NCBI GenBank assembly: GCA_964549615.1
Contig: CAZJVP010000097.1
Location: 1 to 11,747 of the forward strand
From: CAYVLA01 sp964549615 [NCBI: uncultured Thermococci archaeon]
GTDB taxonomy: Archaea > CAYQAE01 > CAYVLA01
DNA: 11,747 nucleotides
Reading direction: 5' to 3'
A program made the position numbers and the translations under genes. The notes beneath the pieces were generated by a model, which was given only the letters and a program-made list of their open reading frames with translations, was not told the DNA's origin and ran no database searches. Shown here piece after piece: positions 9,045 through 11,747 of the stretch (its first letter is position 1; every line of letters starts with the position of its first letter).

Positions 9045-9053
9045 ATTTAAAAT
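9045..9053. promoter_or_regulatory. Shared bidirectional TATA element of the isomerase/UroD-like pair
   Basis: The plus strand reads ATTTAAAAT and the minus strand ATTTTAAAT, so each direction sees a TTTAAA-type TATA box. The centre (9049) is 39 bases from the isomerase start and 41 bases from the UroD-like start. Transcripts in both directions would have short leaders of about 15 bases, each holding an SD. It is the only AT-rich stretch in this gap. Confidence 0.5.
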
Positions 9054-9089
9054 GTGTCGATCCGCGTCCCGTGAAGGAGGCCGGCTTGG

Positions 9090-10256
9090 GTGCTCAGTCC
9101 CTGGGAAAGGGTCGTCCGCGAGATCCAACACGAGGAACCCGACCGCGTGCCATGGGGAGGCGAGGAGGTTTCGCAGCCCACGGCGGACATCGTGCTGGGA
9201 AGGCCCTCGCTCCTCGGGATGGGAGGAGCGCACAGAATCTTGGAACTTCACTCCGAGGGCAAGTACGCCGAGGCGCGAAGGAGGGTTGAGGCCGACGTCT
9301 ACGACCTTGCCAAGAAGCTGAAGATGGACCTTGTCTGCGTGCCCACGCTCCCGCCAAAGGAGGGAAAGCGGCCGAAGCTGTTGTCCAACCACGAGTGGAC
9401 CTACGGGGGCAATAGGCGCATCCGCACGGTCGAGGGGAACCTGCTGACCGTCGAGATAGACGAGGAGACCGGCCTCAGGGTGAAGCACCGGATGGACGAC
9501 CTAGAGGCGCTGGTGAGCGATCTTGAATCAGGGACGGCGGAGACGGAGGACCGGGCCACGGATGCCCTGCAGGATCTCTCTCCGCTCATACGGAGGTTGA
9601 AGCGGGATCTCAAGGTTGCTTTGCTCTTCCCGACCTGGAACTGTTTCCTCACGCATCCCGACTGGCTTGCAACCTTCCTGGAGGCCTTTCACAGGCGTCC
9701 AGACTTGATCATGCGCTTCGAGCGCGCGCAGGCAAGAAGGGCGATCGCATATGGCAAGGCGGCCATCGATGCCGGCTGCGATATCATCGGCATAGGGGGG
9801 GACCTTGCTTACAGGAATGGTCCGATGATATCGCCGGACAAATACCACAGGTTCATCCTCCCTTTCATGCGTAGGGAGTCCAAAGAGTTTCACAGGAAGG
9901 GCGCCTACGCCATGATAGCGTCCGACGGCAACCTGATGCCCATAGCCCATGACTACTTCATCGGGTCAGGCGTGGACGCGGCACGGGAGATAGAACCGGG
10001 GCCCATGGATCGATCCGAAGTCAAAGAGAAGTTCGGTGACAGGATCTGCCTGAACGGCAACGTCGACTGCGGGAGGACGCTGGGCCTGCTCGGCCCCACG
10101 GAGGTCGTAAGGGAGACGCTTGAGTGCCTCAGCCTGTGGGCGCCGGGCGGCGGCCACATAATCAGCTCTAGCAACACGATCAGCCCGAACGTCAAGCCTC
10201 AGAATTTCCTCGCCATGTGGCGCTCGATCTTCAGGTATGGCAACTACGGCAAGTGA
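9090..10256 (+). CDS. Uroporphyrinogen decarboxylase (URO-D) superfamily protein, probable methyltransferase-like or catabolic member
   Basis: A 388-residue protein opening with the family hallmark LSPWERVVREIQHEEPDRVPW (2-22). It has the TIM-barrel core LFPTWNCFLTHPDW (179-192), AGCDIIGIGGDLAYRNGPMISPDKYHRFILPFM (228-260), YAMIASDGNLMPI (273-285), GVDAAREIEP (294-303) and ICLNGNVDCGRTLGLLGPTEVVRE (319-342). True HemE is smaller and lacks the long N-terminal insert (about 40-130), so heme synthesis is unlikely. Methyltransferase relatives such as MtaA bind zinc through a His-x-Cys motif plus a later Cys. Here the first motif reads ASDGN, while the Cys in GNVDC (327) remains. The GTG start follows GGAGG by 9 bases. 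The gene diverges from the isomerase. Reaction unknown: a modified methyltransferase or a non-methyl-transferring decarboxylase-fold enzyme are both possible. Confidence 0.85.
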   Translation: MLSPWERVVREIQHEEPDRVPWGGEEVSQPTADIVLGRPSLLGMGGAHRILELHSEGKYAEARRRVEADVYDLAKKLKMDLVCVPTLPPKEGKRPKLLSNHEWTYGGNRRIRTVEGNLLTVEIDEETGLRVKHRMDDLEALVSDLESGTAETEDRATDALQDLSPLIRRLKRDLKVALLFPTWNCFLTHPDWLATFLEAFHRRPDLIMRFERAQARRAIAYGKAAIDAGCDIIGIGGDLAYRNGPMISPDKYHRFILPFMRRESKEFHRKGAYAMIASDGNLMPIAHDYFIGSGVDAAREIEPGPMDRSEVKEKFGDRICLNGNVDCGRTLGLLGPTEVVRETLECLSLWAPGGGHIISSSNTISPNVKPQNFLAMWRSIFRYGNYGK

Positions 10257-10332
10257 GGGTACCTCGGGACGCTTGCGTAACCCGCACAACTATTGATCTT
10301 CTCGCAACCTCCGGTCCGAATCGTTGGGGGTT

Positions 10333-10339
10333 CTTTAAT
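10333..10339 (+). promoter_or_regulatory. TATA box upstream of the small membrane protein gene
   Basis: TTTAATA stands 34-40 bases before GTG at 10373 in a GC-rich gap of 116 bases after the UroD-like gene. Transcription would start near 10361. No clear BRE precedes it. Confidence 0.4.
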
Positions 10340-10372
10340 AGGGCTTGAAGGTGGTTCTTGCTTGGGGTACCT

Positions 10373-10507
10373 GTGTCCCAGGTGAGGCGGGCTGTCATCA
10401 GCTTGGCGTTCCTCCTTCTCGTCCTCCTTGCCGGGTACGCGCTGGTCAAACTCAAGCGGCTTAGTGGACGCCGCGCCGCCGCCCTTAGGACAAGGTACGC
10501 GCTCTAG
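10373..10507 (+). CDS. Small single-span membrane protein, uncharacterised
   Basis: This short frame ends at TAG 10505-10507. From GTG at 10373 it encodes 44 residues: a basic start (MSQVRR), a hydrophobic helix (AVISLAFLLLVLLAGYALV, about 7-25), then a strongly basic tail (KLKRLSGRRAAALRTRYAL). The layout suits a one-helix membrane microprotein. Whether it inserts with its N-terminus inside or outside is unclear because both flanks are positively charged. A second in-frame GTG at 10382 would give 41 residues. A TATA-like TTTAATA lies at a suitable distance and a GGGG run precedes the first GTG. No family was recognised. Confidence 0.5.
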   Translation: MSQVRRAVISLAFLLLVLLAGYALVKLKRLSGRRAAALRTRYAL

Positions 10508-10622
10508 CCCACCGCGCCCCCGCGCCCTGCACGCCGCCGGCCGTACACGGCTTGCTCCCTCTCCTCCTGCCAGAGGCCTACAGATTTTTCACCTTCGCCC
10601 GCCAGATTGATGAGGCGACTCG

Positions 10623-10883
10623 ATGAAGCTCAATAAGCTGTTCGAGGAGCGATTCCACGAGAAGAGGGGAATCCTTGAGCGCGTCGATTACCTGTGGACG
10701 GAGAAGGTCCACCTCGACGGCAAGCCCGTTCAGAAGGGGTCGCTGTTCTTCTCGATCAACAAGGCGGCTGGCGGCGGATGGGTTTTCCTAGGAAGGCACT
10801 TCAACAGCATCCAGGGCGCGAGAAAGGAGGCTAGGAAGTACTGTAACGAGAAGGCCGCTGAGATTGCAGGCCCAAAGACCTAG
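10623..10883 (+). CDS. Uncharacterised small basic protein, 86 residues
   Basis: ATG at 10623 is preceded by TGAGG with 8 bases between. The protein has a charged, Lys/Glu/Arg-rich N-terminal half (KLFEERFHEKRGILERVDYLW). A Gly/aromatic middle follows (SLFFSINKAAGGGWVFLGRHF, about 40-60), then a helical Lys/Arg/Ala tail with one Cys. There is no signal peptide, membrane helix or metal site. The middle could be two beta strands followed by a helix. I do not recognise the family. It stands alone, 115 bases after the small membrane protein and convergent with the next gene. The gap before it contains a short T5 run (about 10585-10589), which might be a weak TATA box or the end of the previous transcript. 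Confidence 0.7.
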   Translation: MKLNKLFEERFHEKRGILERVDYLWTEKVHLDGKPVQKGSLFFSINKAAGGGWVFLGRHFNSIQGARKEARKYCNEKAAEIAGPKT

Positions 10884-10957
10884 GCCACCCGCCCGCTCGT
10901 GCCGGACGACCCACCATCCCGCATCTCAGGCGAGCCGGACCCCGCCCGAGAGGATCC

Positions 10958-11257
10958 CTACGCCCCGGGCTCTATCTTTGTATAGTTGCCATCCTCGCCC
11001 TTTCGGAAGAACTCCCTGCCCTCGTCGTAGGTGACGGTCACGACGTTGCCTTGAAAATCCACGTCGACATCAACGATGTAATCGCTCAGGATCCTCGTCT
11101 CAACCCCTTGTTTGAGAAGCGAGGCTGCGCACTCGTCTAAGATGTTGAAGGCTTCCTTCATCTTGAATTTGTCAAAGGCATGCCTCGCCTTGTACTTCTT
11201 CTTCAGCACGTTGCCCATCTCGCCGCCCTGAACCTTCTTCCGACTGAAAAGGCCCAT
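10958..11257 (-). CDS. Uncharacterised 99-residue protein
   Basis: I start at ATG 11255-11257, 8 bases after GGAGG; a GTG one codon earlier is only 5 bases from it and less likely. The N-terminus is short and basic (MGLFSRKKVQGG), followed by a helical stretch (about 15-52) rich in Lys, Ala and Leu with KMKEAFNILDECAASLLKQG. The second half looks like beta strands with alternating Val/Asp (YIVDVDVDFQGNVVTVTYDEG) and ends EDGNYTKIEPGA. There is no membrane segment or Cys cluster; the single Cys sits in the helix. No family was recognised. It lies 78 bases downstream of the repeat protein on the same strand and converges with the 86-residue gene. Confidence 0.7.
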   Translation of the reverse strand: MGLFSRKKVQGGEMGNVLKKKYKARHAFDKFKMKEAFNILDECAASLLKQGVETRILSDYIVDVDVDFQGNVVTVTYDEGREFFRKGEDGNYTKIEPGA

Positions 11258-11318
11258 CACGCCAACCTCCGTCTCTTAAGACAGTCCCTATTCTTCCTTG
11301 GGTCCGTCACGCAGCCAC

Positions 11319-11327
11319 CATAAAAAT
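11319..11327 (-). promoter_or_regulatory. T-run/TATA-like box between the last two genes
   Basis: The minus strand reads ATTTTTATG, starting 8 bases past the stop of the right-edge gene. It could be a TATA box for the 99-residue protein (about 65 bases before its ATG, giving a leader near 40 bases), or the T5 terminator of the upstream gene. The sequence alone does not decide. Confidence 0.3.
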
Positions 11328-11335
11328 GACACGGA

Positions 11336-11747
11336 TTATTTGGATTCTCTCTTTTTGGCCAATAGGGCAAGGATCAGCACAAGGCCCAAAGCCACACCTG
11401 AATCCCTCTCCGCCAACTGACTCCTCAAAGACAGCGGATAGTTCGTGAACAGCCTTGCAGGCCCGTAGTTTCCCTTGAGGAACTCCTCGGTCGCCCTTTG
11501 AAGAAAGATCTCGTGTCTGGACGTGTTGATCCCCAGACCCTTTGCCGCGGCGATCATCTCGGTCGCCTGCTCGATCAGGGCCTCGGCCACCGCCCTCTGC
11601 ACGGCAACGCTCAGATTGCCGATCCTGGCCGAAACGGCGTTCAGAAGCGGCTCGGTTTCGGCTGAGCGAAAGTCCGCCTGAACCGAGGATAAGTTCGCCT
11701 CCAGCTCGATCACGTCTGCGCCGATCCCCTTGGCCTCGAGGAAGTCC
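11336..11747 (-). CDS. C-terminal part of a helical-repeat surface protein with C-terminal membrane anchor (5' end outside window)
   Basis: The frame is open from the right edge to TAA at 11336-11338, giving 136 residues or more; a GTG at 11711-11713 is an internal Val, not a convincing start. The protein is almost all helix. Two segments align in register: one beginning AKGIGADVIELEANL and one beginning AKGLGINTSRHEIFL, both with Glu, Leu and Phe at the same places further on. The second continues EEFLKGNYGPARLF, a TPR-like turn. The end is a short hydrophobic stretch (GVALGLVLILALLA) followed by KKRESK, a typical tail anchor. This layout suits archaeal extracellular or envelope proteins fixed by their C-terminus. 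The N-terminus, signal peptide and domain content lie outside the window, so function is unknown. Confidence 0.75.
   Translation of the reverse strand, partial: DFLEAKGIGADVIELEANLSSVQADFRSAETEPLLNAVSARIGNLSVAVQRAVAEALIEQATEMIAAAKGLGINTSRHEIFLQRATEEFLKGNYGPARLFTNYPLSLRSQLAERDSGVALGLVLILALLAKKRESK

Noticed and set aside
9011-9046. Longer isomerase start at ATG 9044-9046
   Set aside because: It falls in the TATA element and adds a basic Cys-containing tail absent from the family; ATG 9008-9010 begins directly with the conserved first beta strand.
10257-10622. Possible tRNA or other structured RNA in the gaps around the microprotein
   Set aside because: No T-loop GTTCGA motif or cloverleaf pairing was found; the only hairpins are 4-5 bp and likely chance in GC-rich DNA.
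10600-10660. TTGATGA near 10608 as box C of a C/D small RNA
   Set aside because: The box C purine is missing, no CTGA boxes follow at the right spacing, and the stretch is the SD and start of the 86-residue gene.

Overview
The window looks archaeal. The binding protein at 4334-5974 begins with a type IV pilin-like (class III) signal peptide (KKG followed by a long hydrophobic helix), as seen on archaeal extracellular solute-binding proteins. AT-rich TATA-type boxes (TTTAAA, TTTAATA) sit about 37-60 bases upstream of several starts. Shine-Dalgarno (SD) sequences are strong, base composition is GC-rich with much AGG arginine, and T-tracts rather than bacterial hairpin/U-run terminators follow some genes. 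A TACK lineage such as Bathyarchaeia, or a Thermoplasmata-like lineage, would fit, but the sequence alone does not settle the phylum.

Layout. Positions 1-93 hold the hydrophobic C-terminus of a plus-strand membrane protein. Positions 195-5974 (minus strand) hold a complete five-gene Opp/Dpp-type ABC importer operon in the order dppA-dppB-dppC-dppD-dppF: binding protein, two permeases, two ATPases. It is driven by a clear TATA/BRE promoter near 6029-6042. A T-rich tract follows dppA, and the ATPase genes are packed with a 1-base gap and a 17-base overlap. The last ATPase has no ATG, GTG or TTG start that keeps Walker A; a perfect SD points to a CTG start. Positions 6186-8189 (plus) encode a full-length NAD+-dependent DNA ligase LigA, uncommon in archaea. 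Positions 8243-9010 (minus) and 9090-10256 (plus) are a divergent pair: a TIM-barrel sugar-phosphate isomerase/epimerase-like protein and a uroporphyrinogen-decarboxylase-superfamily protein. They share one near-palindromic TATA element midway between their starts. Positions 10373-11747 hold small orphan genes: a ~44-residue single-span membrane protein, an 86-residue basic protein, a 99-residue protein, and the C-terminal part of a helical-repeat protein ending in a membrane anchor, which runs off the right edge.

How it works together. The importer is a self-contained uptake system for peptides or another small organic ligand: the exported binding protein is membrane-anchored, DppB/DppC form the channel and DppD/DppF hydrolyse ATP. 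The isomerase/UroD-like pair probably serves one catabolic step, but its substrate cannot be read from the sequence. LigA stands alone with its own leader. No CRISPR array, tRNA, rRNA, insertion sequence or prophage signature was seen. Starts are strikingly non-ATG: CTG once, TTG three times, and GTG for dppD, the UroD-like gene and the small membrane protein.
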